A DNA stretch of 64,000 nt from Wenzhouxiangella sediminis. GTDB lineage: Bacteria; Pseudomonadota; Gammaproteobacteria; Xanthomonadales; Wenzhouxiangellaceae. The translations under genes and the position numbers were made by a program. The stretch spans positions 62,001-126,000 of the forward strand of contig NZ_QUZK01000018.1 of assembly GCF_003410055.1 (NCBI RefSeq), written 5' to 3'. Shown here one piece after another: positions 35,166 through 44,313 of the stretch (positions are counted from its first letter, which is position 1; each line of letters opens with the position of its first letter). Under the pieces are notes generated by a model. The model did not search any database and was not told the origin of the DNA. It was given only the letters and a program-made list of their open reading frames with translations.

Positions 35166-36813
35166 AGTCGTCACCGAATATCCGATCGTTCGGATCACCG
35201 ACGGGAACAAACTCGATCGCACCGATTTCCGGTCCATCCGCTCCGCCACGTGCGACGCCGAAATAGTCGATCGAAGGGGCCAGGCCCCAGTCGGCAGTAC
35301 CGATGAGATCACTGCTTTCACGAGGTCGGCCGTCGAAACTGTCGATGGAGGCGTCGACGATGCCGGGCGAGCCCTCGCACAGGCTGTCTCCCGGACAGGC
35401 ATCATGGCGGGGCTCGTGAATGTAGTTTCTTTCCCACACCACCTGTTCCGAGGCGCCCGAGTAGTAGAGGCAACTCTGCTGCGACGGGTCGTGCCAGTAG
35501 GGCGTGGCGATGACGAGATTGTTGATGAAGCGAATCCGGGAGCTGCTCGTGCCGCCGCCGCCACTGATCACGCAGTTGCCCTGACCGATGATGGTGTTGT
35601 TGATCAGCTCCGTCTGGTCATTGTCGCTCAGCCCCACCGAGACGGTATCGCCCAGGGCCCGGCAGTGGTCGCTTTCGAGCATGTTGCCTTCTCCCTGGAA
35701 GAAGCCGCAGTTGCCCACGATGACCGAATTCTCGATCAGCGCGCCGCGAGACACCTTCACCTGGTTGCTGGCGTTGCTGTCCATGAGCGTACGCTTGACC
35801 GTCACGCGGCCGTCCTGTCGCAGGTAGAGCAGGTCGATCCCGTCGGAGGTGTTGTGATGGACCTTGCTGCGCTCGAAGATCCAGTGGCCGGCCGTTTCGG
35901 CCGTACCCAGCCCGTCCCCATAACCACCGCCGCCCTGTGCCCAGCATCCGAACTTCTGCTCGCCGGGCCAGCGTTCGCCGCATCCGTTCCAGGAAATCTC
36001 CGAATCGACAAAGCGGATGGTGCCGGAGTTGGAGCTGCCGCCGCCGATATCCCCGTCCCAGCCGGCCCAGCCGTTGGCGACGATCCGCACGCGTTCCATG
36101 GTCCAGTCGGCGAGTCCACCCGCATGAATGCCGCGGTTGGCCATGCCGTGGACGTTGATGTCGCGCAGGACCACGTTGCTCGAGTTGCTGGCCACGATGC
36201 CCGTACCCGCCCAGTCCCCGAAAGGCGGTGAGCCGCGATTGCAGGCATCCACTTCGCCGTTGCACTGCCCGTTGTGGCAGTGGAACTCGATGCAGCTTTC
36301 GTGATCGGTCAGCTCGAGGCAGGCCAGCTCCACGTTGGAGCTTCCGCCCAGGTCGAGGATGGACTTGGCACGTTCGGTGCCCCAAAGCTCCGGGGGATTG
36401 GCACAGCCGCTGTCGTGACCGGCACCGAGAATCCGCGTCTTCTGGCTGGAAGAGGGCCCGGAGGGAATCGCCGGCATCACGCAATCCCAGGACCAGCTCT
36501 GACCACAAGCGCCGGCGCCCGGTGCGCCATATCCGATGGCGTAGCTGCCGCTGCCGATGAGCAGCGTGTCGCCGCCAGTGATGCGTGGCGAACCACCCGG
36601 CGGCAGGGCGATGAATGGATGTTCCCAGGCGCAGTCCCGGTTGCTTCCGCTGCCGGGGTAGGGCGCATCGGTCAGCCCGCTGCACTGGCTGGCGTCACCG
36701 CCGTCGATACGAACATGGTAGGTCGTCGCCCAGGCAGCCGCGATGGGAAGAGAAAGCGACAGGAAGACAAGCAGATTGACAACCCTCCGGTTCATTCCTT
36801 GTCCAGTTTTCAT
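35158..36813 (-). CDS. Cys-rich secreted right-handed beta-helix protein, paralogue 2 of 3
   Basis: A 551-residue exported protein. Its signal peptide (VVNLLVFLSLSLPIAAAWA) ends before TTYHVRIDGG. It has all the family blocks: HPFIALPPGGSPRI, SWSWDC, ELWGTERA, CIEFHCHNGQCNGEVDAC, NGWAGWDGDIG, FGCWAQGGGGYGDGLG and HHNTSDGIDLLYL. The many paired Cys point to disulfide-stabilised loops outside the cytoplasm. It ends in DRIFGDDFN, a tail that resembles short C-terminal IFxDxF-type ends I associate with secreted proteins of related bacteria (recognition by eye). It is closer to paralogue 3 than to 1. The function is not known. Confidence 0.85.
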   Translation of the reverse strand: MKTGQGMNRRVVNLLVFLSLSLPIAAAWATTYHVRIDGGDASQCSGLTDAPYPGSGSNRDCAWEHPFIALPPGGSPRITGGDTLLIGSGSYAIGYGAPGAGACGQSWSWDCVMPAIPSGPSSSQKTRILGAGHDSGCANPPELWGTERAKSILDLGGSSNVELACLELTDHESCIEFHCHNGQCNGEVDACNRGSPPFGDWAGTGIVASNSSNVVLRDINVHGMANRGIHAGGLADWTMERVRIVANGWAGWDGDIGGGSSNSGTIRFVDSEISWNGCGERWPGEQKFGCWAQGGGGYGDGLGTAETAGHWIFERSKVHHNTSDGIDLLYLRQDGRVTVKRTLMDSNASNQVKVSRGALIENSVIVGNCGFFQGEGNMLESDHCRALGDTVSVGLSDNDQTELINNTIIGQGNCVISGGGGTSSSRIRFINNLVIATPYWHDPSQQSCLYYSGASEQVVWERNYIHEPRHDACPGDSLCEGSPGIVDASIDSFDGRPRESSDLIGTADWGLAPSIDYFGVARGGADGPEIGAIEFVPVGDPNDRIFGDDFN

Positions 36814-36975
36814 GTGTGGTGATCTCTCGGTCGGGAATCGTCTTGAGCGATTTCTGGTCCGCCCTGGAATGCAGCGGCCGCTAAAGTATTCCAGCGAAGT
36901 CGTTGATATTTCATGGCTTGTGCGTTTGTTTTTCGTTCATCGACCGCGCCGTGCGTCGCGCTGCGCTCGCTGTTA

Positions 36976-36991
36976 TGTGAGGCAGCGCACA
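36976..36991. promoter_or_regulatory. TGTGCG-N4-CGCACA palindrome upstream of beta-helix 2
   Basis: TGTGAGGCAGCGCACA matches 11 of 12 positions and also looks like a classical CRP half-site pair. It is 162 bp before the beta-helix 2 start. A lone left half (TGTGCG at 36919-36924) lies nearer to the gene. Confidence 0.6.
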
Positions 36992-37044
36992 ATGGTCCCG
37001 GGCGTACAATCCGCTTTTGCCGTAATCGGCCGTAATCGAGGGTG

Positions 37045-37069
37045 CGCCCGCGCCGATTCGGCGCGGGCG
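37045..37069. terminator. Strong GC hairpin after the beta-helix 3 gene
   Basis: A perfect 10-bp stem (CGCCCGCGCC / GGCGCGGGCG) closes a GATTC loop just beyond the stop of the minus-strand gene that ends at 37080. No T-run follows on that strand, so termination efficiency is uncertain. Confidence 0.55.
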
Positions 37070-37079
37070 GCGGGGGCGG

Positions 37080-39218
37080 CTAGAACCGGACCGTGACGTC
37101 GGCGGAGCAGGTTGAACTGCCGTGCTCACAAACCCGGTAGGTCACCTCGTCGGGCGAGTCGTTGTCCAGGCGATCGGCATAAAGCTCGAAGCTGAACGTG
37201 CTGGCGACGAGTGCACCGTTGCGGTAGATGTCGGTTGCATCCGTGCTGATGCGGCTCCAGCGCAGGCGAACGAAACGCAGGCCGCTGCGTCTTTCGACCG
37301 CTCGGGCGTTCAGCCGGATGTCCGGTGACTCGACCGGCGGGGCAGACACCGTCAGGGTTTCCATCGTGGCGCTCGACAGTCCGGTTTCGTTGTCCGTGAC
37401 CCGAAGTTCGACGGTGTATTCGCCGGCAGCGCCATAGGTGTGCTGGGCCTCGATCGAGCTGGCCGAAGCGCCGTCGCCGAACGACCAGGCATAGGACAGA
37501 TCGGCACCTTCAACTCCGGTAGCACTGAACCGGCATGCCAGGTCGCTGCACTGGAAGGTGAACTCGGCGAGCGGCGGCGCCGGCGCCGGCGTGGGATCCT
37601 GGGCCTGCGAGCCGTACTCGATCGCGCCGATGTCGGGCCCGCCGCCATTGCCGCGCGGTTGCTCGTAGAAATCGTGTTCGGGAGCCAGGCCGGCATCGGC
37701 GGCCGCGATGAGCGGGCTGTCGCTGGTCGGCTCGGCGTTGAATGACTGCAGCGAACTGTTCTCCAGGCCCGGATCGGTGTCGCAGATGCTGTCTCCGGGG
37801 CATGCGCCGTGGCGAACGTCCTTGATGAGGTTGCTTTCCCAGGCGATCTGTTCGTCCGAGCCGGAGTAGTACAGGCAGCTCTGCTGATCCGGATAGTGCC
37901 AGTAGGGATTGCCGATGATGACGTTATTGGCGATTCTCAGCATGGACTGGCTGTCGCCGCCGCCGCCACTGATCACGCAGTTGCCTTGTCCGATGATGGT
38001 GTTATTGATCAGGTCGGTCTGCGAACCGTTGCTGAAGCCCACGTAGACGGCATCGCCCAGGGCACGGCAGACGTCGCCGTCGTGCATGTTCGCGTGGTCC
38101 GCAAAATAGGAGCAGTTGCCCACCACAATGGAGTTTTCGATGATCGCACTCCGGGATACCTTGACCTGGTTGCCCGCATTGCTGTCGATCATCGAGCGAC
38201 GCACCGTCGCCTGGCCGCCGTCCCGCAGATAGAGCAGGTCGATGCCGTCGGAAGTGTTGTGGTGAACCTTGGCCCCTTCGAAGATCCAGTGTCCTGCGGA
38301 TTCACCGACACCGAGCCCGTCGCCGTAACCGCCGCCCCCCTGGCCCCAGCAGCCGAACTTCTCGCCGCTTTGCCAGTCTTCGACGCATCCGTTCCACGCG
38401 ATCTCGGAATCCACGAACAGCATGGTGCCGGTATTGCCGCTGTCCGAACCGATGTCGCCGTCCCATCCGGCCCAGCCGTTGGCGTTGATCTGCACGCGCT
38501 CCATGGTCCAGTCCGAAAGCCGGCCGGCGTAGACGCCCTGGTTGGCCATGCCGTGGATGTTGACGTCGCGGATCACGACATTGCTTGAGTCTCTTGCCGA
38601 GATGCCCGTAGAGGCCCAGTCACCCCAGGGGGCACCCGAGCGATCGCAGCTTGCAACTTCACCGTCGCATTGTCCGTTGTGACAGTGGAAATCGATACAG
38701 CTGGCGCGGTCGGTCACTTCCAGGCAGGCCAGTTCCACGTTGGAGCTGCCCTCGAGGTTGAGCACCGTGCTGGCGCGTTCCGTGCCCCACAGCTCGGGCG
38801 CGGCGGAACAGCCCTGATCGTGCCCGCTTCCCAGGATGCGCGTCGGCTTGTCGGGGGAGGGGCCGCTGGGGATCGGGGGCATGAAGCAGTCCCAGGACCA
38901 GCTCAGTGCGCAGCTCTCCGCGGCGGGTGCGCCATACCCCATGCGGTAGCTTCCCTCACCGATCAGGAGGGTGTCGCCTCCGGCGATTCGCGGTGAGCCA
39001 CCGGGCGGAAGCGCCACGAAGGGATGGCTCCAGGCGCATTCCCGGTTGGTGCCGCTTCCCGGATAGGGATTATCCGACAAGCCCGTGCACTGTTCGGCGT
39101 TTCCCCCGTCCGAACGTACATAGTAGGTATTGGCTAGAACGGCCGGACTCGCCAGAGCGAGGAATAGAGCGATTACCGGCCAACGACCCCCCAACGGTCC
39201 TGTAAGGGTTCTGGTCAT
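37080..39218 (-). CDS. Cys-rich secreted beta-helix protein with PKD and C-terminal beta-sandwich domains, paralogue 3 of 3
   Basis: A 712-residue exported protein. It has a signal peptide (VIALFLALASPAVLA), then a beta-helix region with the same blocks as paralogue 2 (HPFVALPPGGSPRI, SWSWDCFMPPIPSGPS, ELWGTERA, CIDFHCHNGQCDGEV, HHNTSDGIDLLYL). After residue 530 it gains a PKD domain (SYAWSFGDGASASS, HTYGAAGEYTVELRVTDNE) and a fibronectin-III-like domain at the end. The added domains suggest carbohydrate or surface binding. AGAGGA at 6 nt supports the start. The upstream 378-bp gap holds a TGTGCG-type site and a very long hairpin. Confidence 0.87.
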   Translation of the reverse strand: MTRTLTGPLGGRWPVIALFLALASPAVLANTYYVRSDGGNAEQCTGLSDNPYPGSGTNRECAWSHPFVALPPGGSPRIAGGDTLLIGEGSYRMGYGAPAAESCALSWSWDCFMPPIPSGPSPDKPTRILGSGHDQGCSAAPELWGTERASTVLNLEGSSNVELACLEVTDRASCIDFHCHNGQCDGEVASCDRSGAPWGDWASTGISARDSSNVVIRDVNIHGMANQGVYAGRLSDWTMERVQINANGWAGWDGDIGSDSGNTGTMLFVDSEIAWNGCVEDWQSGEKFGCWGQGGGGYGDGLGVGESAGHWIFEGAKVHHNTSDGIDLLYLRDGGQATVRRSMIDSNAGNQVKVSRSAIIENSIVVGNCSYFADHANMHDGDVCRALGDAVYVGFSNGSQTDLINNTIIGQGNCVISGGGGDSQSMLRIANNVIIGNPYWHYPDQQSCLYYSGSDEQIAWESNLIKDVRHGACPGDSICDTDPGLENSSLQSFNAEPTSDSPLIAAADAGLAPEHDFYEQPRGNGGGPDIGAIEYGSQAQDPTPAPAPPLAEFTFQCSDLACRFSATGVEGADLSYAWSFGDGASASSIEAQHTYGAAGEYTVELRVTDNETGLSSATMETLTVSAPPVESPDIRLNARAVERRSGLRFVRLRWSRISTDATDIYRNGALVASTFSFELYADRLDNDSPDEVTYRVCEHGSSTCSADVTVRF

Positions 39219-39409
39219 GATGTCCTCTTGCGTAAAGGTTCAGGGTGAATCCGGGGCCCCTCTCGGGCACCGGCCCATTGCCGATGCAACGGTTACGCAA
39301 AAGTATTTCAACGGCGGCGTTGAAAAGCCATGGCCAGGAAGTTAATAAAATGAAGAACTTGGGAGAGTGTTTTCACGCGAGCTGAGGGAAAGCGTGAGTG
39401 CTGGCTCAG

Positions 39410-39425
39410 TGTGGTGCACCGCACA
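39410..39425. promoter_or_regulatory. TGTGCG-N4-CGCACA palindrome upstream of beta-helix 3
   Basis: TGTGGTGCACCGCACA matches 10 of 12 positions. It is 191 bp before the beta-helix 3 start codon and 32 bp from the long hairpin. Confidence 0.55.
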
Positions 39426-39457
39426 ATGCAGGAAGGCGCCGGAGCCGGGGATCGCAG

Positions 39458-39562
39458 CCCGGTTTGCGCGCATCGGTCAGGAGCCGGGAGCCAACCCGGT
39501 TCGGGGAGGGGCCCGAACTGGTGTACCTGCTCCCGGCACCTGGCCGATGCGCGCAGACCGGG
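39458..39562. repeat. 105-bp long imperfect inverted repeat (hairpin)
   Basis: Outer arms 39458-39491 and 39529-39562 pair over 34 positions with three mismatches. Between them an inner stem of 10 bp (39496-39505 with 39512-39521, one mismatch) closes a GAGGGG loop. There is no T-run. It could be a mobile hairpin element, a cruciform or a transcript-end structure. I see no target-site duplication. Confidence 0.75.
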
Positions 39563-39596
39563 TCAGCGGGGATTCACTTTCTCCGGATGGTGATAC

Positions 39597-40724
39597 TCAT
39601 GCAGCAAGCGGACTGAAAGGCCGCCGGACGACACACTCCAGGCCGCTGAGTTTCCACCGGAAGCGCGTCATGGTGTCGTCGTGACCGATCGCGATTCTCG
39701 GCAGGGTGAACAGACGTCTCGCATGGAAGGCGTGCAGGTGGCCCAGGCGCGTGGTGGTTGCCGATTCGAATCCCAGTTCCTCCGCCGCATGGAACTCCCG
39801 ACTGCCCGCCTGCTGCCTGCCGCCGAACGGATAGGCCAGGTGAGTGACCGGCGTGCCGGTCCATTCCTCGAGAAGCCGCCGCGAGCCCTGCAGCTCCACC
39901 CGAAGCTGCCCTGGCGGCAGGCTGCTGAGCACGGGGTGGCGATGCGTATGGGCACCGATCGTGATCAGTGGCTCCTTGGCCAGGTGCCTGACCTGCCCCC
40001 TGTCGAGCACTTCCCAGCCACCTTGCAGGCGTCTTCCCGCATCGTTGCTCAGGCGCTCCAGAAGGCGGCGCTGATCGGCCGGGTTCATGCTCTTCATCAT
40101 CCGGTTGATCCGCTCATAGCAGTCGCGCTTTCGGCGGGAATCGATGATCTTCTCGCTGCGCGGCCTGCCGTTCCACTCGAACTCGAGGTGGTCCTGTCTT
40201 CGAATGATCTGCTCGAGTTCGTACCACCAGGGCGTCGTCGTGTTCTCGACCATGCCCGTCGTGATGTAGATGGTCGCCGGAACGCCGTGCGCCTTGAGGA
40301 TGGGCAGGGCGAGCGTCAGGTTGTCGAGATAGCCGTCGTCGAAGGTCACGATGACCGAGCGTTTCGGAAGCCGCCCGCTTCGCAACAGACGAACGGCATC
40401 CGGCAGTGACAGGCAGTTGTGGTTGCGCGCCAGGTAGGCCATCTGGCGGTCGAACTCGCCCTCGCGCACGACCAGTTCCCGATTGGGCCAGAAGCGACCC
40501 TCGGGAATGAAATCGTCGGTACACAAGCGGTGGTACATCAGGCAGGTGCCCAGCCCGGCCCAGACGCGGCGGAGCGGAGCGGTCAGAGACGACTCGGACA
40601 GCAGGCGGCGCAATGCATCACGGCGCGGCTCCCGTGCGAAGGGCTTGCCCGAGGGGGCCGGGTCGACAAGCCCGGTGCCGCCGTTTCCGGCAACCGTGCT
40701 CACTGGTTCGGTCGTGCTACGCAT
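39597..40724 (-). CDS. Polysaccharide deacetylase, NodB-like (second)
   Basis: A 375-residue NodB-fold protein. Motifs are CLMYHRLCTDDF, VIVTFDDGYLDN (D-D), GAHTHRHPVL (H-x3-H) and HLAYPFGGR. No clear signal peptide is present. It is larger than the deacetylase at 23495 and not closely similar, so it may act on another position or residue of the polymer. Last gene of a minus-strand operon wbaP-like, GT2, galE, deacetylase; its start lies 25 bp inside galE. Confidence 0.87.
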   Translation of the reverse strand: MRSTTEPVSTVAGNGGTGLVDPAPSGKPFAREPRRDALRRLLSESSLTAPLRRVWAGLGTCLMYHRLCTDDFIPEGRFWPNRELVVREGEFDRQMAYLARNHNCLSLPDAVRLLRSGRLPKRSVIVTFDDGYLDNLTLALPILKAHGVPATIYITTGMVENTTTPWWYELEQIIRRQDHLEFEWNGRPRSEKIIDSRRKRDCYERINRMMKSMNPADQRRLLERLSNDAGRRLQGGWEVLDRGQVRHLAKEPLITIGAHTHRHPVLSSLPPGQLRVELQGSRRLLEEWTGTPVTHLAYPFGGRQQAGSREFHAAEELGFESATTTRLGHLHAFHARRLFTLPRIAIGHDDTMTRFRWKLSGLECVVRRPFSPLAA

Positions 40725-41731
40725 TGCATTCCTTCGAGAGTCCGTCTCGCTGTCATGTTGCGTTCCCAGTTCAGGGCCGAGTTCACGATCAGGTCGATGT
40801 CGTCCCTCGTCGGCTTCCAGCCCAGGCGCGCTCGAATCCGCGAGTTGTCGGCCACCACAACGGCCATATCGCCGGGGCGACGCTCGCTCTCGCGAATGTC
40901 GAGCCGCTGTCCGCTGATTCGCCGCACCGTCTCGAGCACCTCACGCACGCTGAAGCCGTGGCCGTAGCCGCAGTTGGCGATCAGCGACTCGTTGTTCCCG
41001 CGCAGGTAGGCGAGCGCCTGCAGGTGGGCGTCGGCGAGATCCTCCACGTGGATGTAATCCCGGATGCAGGTGCCATCCTGCGTGGCGTAATCCGTTCCGT
41101 AGATGCTCAGATGGGGGCGCTGGCCGGTGGCATGCTGGCAGGCGACCTTGACCAGGTGGGTGGCGCCCGGCGTGTCCTGGCCGATCCGTCCGGCGCCGTC
41201 GCAGCCGGCGACATTGAAGTAGCGCAGGATCACATACCGCATGGCCGAGGCATTGCACGCATCCTGCAGCATCCACTCGGTCATCAGTTTCGACCGGCCG
41301 TAGGGATTGAGCGGGGCAGGGCTGGTGTGCTCGCTGGCCGTTCCGCCCGGCGGCTCGCCGTAGACCGCGGCGGTCGAGGAGAAGATGAAGTACTTCACGC
41401 CGTGCTCGACGCAGGCCGACATCAGGGTCCGGGCCCGGGCAGTGTTGCAGTCGTAGTATTCCAGAGGTCGGGCCACGGACTCGGGCACGACCGTCCGAGC
41501 CGCGAAATGCAGCACCGCTTCGAACTCGTATTCGCGAAACAGGGCGGCCAGGAGTTTCCTGTTGCCGATATCTCCCACCACCAGGCGTCCGAAGAGCACC
41601 GCCTTCGAATGCCCGGTACTCAGGTTGTCGAGCACGACGATGCGCTCACCCTGTTCGCCGAGCTGGGCGACGACGTGCGAACCGATGTACCCGGCGCCGC
41701 CCGTGACGAGAATGGACGGTATCCGTCTCAT
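40700..41731 (-). CDS. galE: UDP-glucose 4-epimerase
   Basis: A 343-residue SDR epimerase that interconverts UDP-glucose and UDP-galactose (or the N-acetyl forms). It has TGGAGYIGSHVV, DNLSTGH, FSSTAAVYG, YGRSKLMTEWM (Y-x3-K) and RYFNVAGCD, all typical of GalE. The C-terminal third carries RDYIHVEDLADAHL. The ATG overlaps the stop of the GT2 gene by 3 bp (ATGA). It supplies a precursor for the EPS. Confidence 0.93.
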   Translation of the reverse strand: MRRIPSILVTGGAGYIGSHVVAQLGEQGERIVVLDNLSTGHSKAVLFGRLVVGDIGNRKLLAALFREYEFEAVLHFAARTVVPESVARPLEYYDCNTARARTLMSACVEHGVKYFIFSSTAAVYGEPPGGTASEHTSPAPLNPYGRSKLMTEWMLQDACNASAMRYVILRYFNVAGCDGAGRIGQDTPGATHLVKVACQHATGQRPHLSIYGTDYATQDGTCIRDYIHVEDLADAHLQALAYLRGNNESLIANCGYGHGFSVREVLETVRRISGQRLDIRESERRPGDMAVVVADNSRIRARLGWKPTRDDIDLIVNSALNWERNMTARRTLEGMQCVARPNQ

Positions 41732-42669
41732 CGGGCACCTCGCATGCTGAGCGACGCACGGCCCGCGGACAGTCCGTGCAGGCAGCTCGTGAAAAGCACC
41801 CGCGCCAAGCGCTTCCAGAGCAGTCGTGCTGTCGGGTCGAGCCGAATGGCGAGCCACTGCTGGCGAATGGCGTCCCGGTGTTTCCGGCGCATGAGGTACT
41901 CGAGACCGAGGTCGCTTTCGATCATCGCCTCCATGCCGGCGACCAGATCTCGCCCCCGATCCGATCGCCCCAGCTTCTCGATCAACAGCCTTCTTGCCTG
42001 GTGCATTCGGGCGAGATCCGCGCTCAGGCTGGTGGGATGAACCCGGTAGCGGGTTGCCACATGATCCAGATAGCGAATCCGGAAGCGGTCGGCAATGCGC
42101 AGCCACAGATCGCGATCCTCGCAACCAAGCCCATTGAAGCGTTCGTCGAACTTGCCGACGACCTCGATGGCTTCGCGCGCCACCACGGCCGTGGAGCAGG
42201 CCACGTGTTCGTGCCTCAGGGCAATCGCCTCGAACGGATCGCTGACTGCCTGCCAGTGCCTCACGGGCACATCCAGCGACCGCCCGCGGGTGTCGATCCG
42301 CTCGATATTGGCATGCACCAGGCCCAGATCGGGATCGTGCTCGAAGGCTGCAACGGCACGCTCGAGATGATCCGGAAGCCAGGCGTCGTCGGAGTCAAGA
42401 AAAGCGAAGTACAGGCCCCGTGCTTCGCTCAGCCCGGTATTGCGCGCCGTGGCGACGCCGCTGTTGCCGATCGCGATCACCCGGATTCGACCGCGCGACT
42501 TCCGGCTGCGATCGAGGGCGATTTCCCGGCTGCGATCGGTCGATCCGTCGTCGACGATGATGACTTCGTAGTCTTCGTAAGTCTGGGCGGCAATACTGTC
42601 CAGCGCCTCGCCCAGCCAGGCATCCCGGTTGAAAACCGGCACGATGACCGAAACCCGCGGCCGCTCCAT
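41728..42669 (-). CDS. Glycosyltransferase, GT2 type
   Basis: A 313-residue GT-A enzyme with VSVIVPVFNRDAWLGEAL, VIIVDDGSTDRS, FLDSDDAWLPDHL (D-x-D region), and a later GCEDRDLWLR with the ED that supports catalysis. No membrane span is present. It should add one sugar of the repeat unit. The start overlaps the last base of the initiating transferase gene (TAATG). Confidence 0.9.
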   Translation of the reverse strand: MERPRVSVIVPVFNRDAWLGEALDSIAAQTYEDYEVIIVDDGSTDRSREIALDRSRKSRGRIRVIAIGNSGVATARNTGLSEARGLYFAFLDSDDAWLPDHLERAVAAFEHDPDLGLVHANIERIDTRGRSLDVPVRHWQAVSDPFEAIALRHEHVACSTAVVAREAIEVVGKFDERFNGLGCEDRDLWLRIADRFRIRYLDHVATRYRVHPTSLSADLARMHQARRLLIEKLGRSDRGRDLVAGMEAMIESDLGLEYLMRRKHRDAIRQQWLAIRLDPTARLLWKRLARVLFTSCLHGLSAGRASLSMRGAR

Positions 42670-44210
42670 TACCGGCTTCCCCTTCTGAACAGCACGACTT
42701 CTACAGTCTGCAGCAGTATCTGCAGGTCGAACAGCAGGCACTGCTCCTTGATGTAGTACAGGTCGTAGCGGAGCTTCTCCGCCGCGTCCTCGACCGAGGC
42801 ACCGTAGGGGTAGCGCAGCTGCGCCCAGCCTGTGAGCCCGGGCGCCACGCTGTGCCGCAGGCCGTAATAGGGGATCAGGCCCTTGAGTCGCTCGACGATC
42901 TCCGGTCGCTCGGGCCGCGGCCCGACCATGCTCATGTCGCCGCGAAACACGTTGTAGAGCTGCGGCAACTCGTCGAGGCGAAGCTTGCGGATGATGCGAC
43001 CGACCCGGGTGACGCGATCGTCGTCGGCACTCGCCCATCGCGCCACGCCATCGCTCTCGGCGTCGGAGCGCATGCTGCGGAACTTGTAGAGCGTGAAGAC
43101 CGAATCGCCTTCACCGACGCGCTCCTGGCGATAGAGCACGCCTTCGCGACCGCCCGACTCCATCCAGATCGCCAGCGCGACCAGCAGCATGAACGGCCAG
43201 GCCGCCGCCACGACCAGGCTTGCGGCGATCAGGTCGAAGGCTCGCTTGCTGATACCGCGCATGACGGAGCGATCGAAGTGATTCGTGAAAACGAACCAGG
43301 AGGGCAGTAGCCCCTCCAGCATGACTCGGCCCATCTCGCGTTCGTAGAAAGAGTCGAGCCGCAGCACGCTGATGCCCGCCAACCGACAGCTCATCAGTTC
43401 GTCCATGCAAAGGGAGTTGCGCAGATCGTCGCTGGCGACCACGATGTCATCGACCCGATGGTCGAAAGCCAGGTCCAGCAGTGATTCGGTCTGTCCGAGA
43501 TGAAGCGCGTCATCGCTGGCGCGAGAAGCCCCCTTGCCGGACAGATCAGGCCCCACGAATCCGATGACGTTGATTCTTTCGAAATTGTCGCGCGTGAGCG
43601 TCTCTGCCAGGACGGACCGGGCCTTGTCCCCGGACCCGAGCAGAAGCACACGGCGCCGCAGTCCCTCGCCCTGCGTCAAGCGGGAGAAGACGAGCCTGGA
43701 GGCGACGAGAAGCGCAAAGGCGATGGCAATCGACAGCGCGAACAAGCCGCGACCCACTTCCAGCCGGGGCACGGCGAAATAGAGCACCATCAGCGCAAGG
43801 GAACCGGCGCCCATGGAAAGCACCAGCCTTGTCAGGGTGCCGATCGCCACGCCCGACGCCTGCCGGCCGTGGCGCTGGTAGAGCCCGAGGGCGACCATGG
43901 TCAGCCAGACCACGCCGGCAAAGGCAGTACTGGTCATCGGCATGTCCTGCATGGCGGCCGTCAGCGAGGCCGGATCGTCGTAGAACCTGAGTCTCACGGC
44001 CAGCCAGGGCGCCAGGAGCAGGAGCGCAATCTCCGTAGCGGTCAGCAGGGCGAAAGAGCGCAGGCCCTGCTGACGCAGCCAGCGACCGAACAACCCCAGT
44101 CGCATTTGCCTGCGCGAGGCCAGAACCGGGGAAAAAGCCAGGGGTGCGGTGGACGTCGAACCCACCGGCTGTTCGGACGGGCTGCTCGGGGAATCAAGCA
44201 AGTTGAACAT
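42669..44210 (-). CDS. Undecaprenyl-phosphate sugar phosphotransferase (initiating transferase, WbaP/EpsB-like)
   Basis: A 513-residue polyisoprenyl-phosphate hexose-1-phosphate transferase that starts the repeat unit. Four to five N-terminal spans (about 50-180) lead into a nucleotide-binding-like domain (LLLGSGDKARSVLAE) and a re-entrant span (KRAFDLIAASLVVAAAWPF). The C-terminal catalytic domain follows with YRQERVGEG, FTLYKFRSM, KLRLDELPQLYNVF, MSMVGPRPERP and PGLTGWAQL. I start at the ATG at 44210 with AGGAG 7 nt upstream. First gene of the minus-strand operon, diverging from the methyltransferase-regulator operon across two TGTGCG-type sites. Confidence 0.93.
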   Translation of the reverse strand: MFNLLDSPSSPSEQPVGSTSTAPLAFSPVLASRRQMRLGLFGRWLRQQGLRSFALLTATEIALLLLAPWLAVRLRFYDDPASLTAAMQDMPMTSTAFAGVVWLTMVALGLYQRHGRQASGVAIGTLTRLVLSMGAGSLALMVLYFAVPRLEVGRGLFALSIAIAFALLVASRLVFSRLTQGEGLRRRVLLLGSGDKARSVLAETLTRDNFERINVIGFVGPDLSGKGASRASDDALHLGQTESLLDLAFDHRVDDIVVASDDLRNSLCMDELMSCRLAGISVLRLDSFYEREMGRVMLEGLLPSWFVFTNHFDRSVMRGISKRAFDLIAASLVVAAAWPFMLLVALAIWMESGGREGVLYRQERVGEGDSVFTLYKFRSMRSDAESDGVARWASADDDRVTRVGRIIRKLRLDELPQLYNVFRGDMSMVGPRPERPEIVERLKGLIPYYGLRHSVAPGLTGWAQLRYPYGASVEDAAEKLRYDLYYIKEQCLLFDLQILLQTVEVVLFRRGSR

Positions 44211-44276
44211 GTCCCTACTCCTGCCAAACGGATCGTGAGCCAGGCGCTCATCCTTGCGGAGCGGGACAGCCGGTTC

Positions 44277-44292
44277 TGTGCGCTTGCGAACC
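44277..44292. promoter_or_regulatory. TGTGCG-N4-CGCACA-like site near the initiating transferase start
   Basis: On the minus strand GGTTCGCAAGCGCACA matches 10 of 12 positions. It is 66 bp before the initiating transferase start and 37 bp from a stronger copy. Confidence 0.5.
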
Positions 44293-44313
44293 CTCACACA
44301 AATATATGGAAAC

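Larger units (their letters stand above)
39219..39596. other. 378-bp intergenic region between beta-helix 3 and the deacetylase gene
   Basis: No gene is supported here. It holds an AT-rich stretch near 39340-39358 that could include the beta-helix 3 promoter, one TGTGCG-type palindrome (39410-39425) and a 105-bp hairpin (39458-39562) ending 34 bp after the deacetylase stop. Confidence 0.7.
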
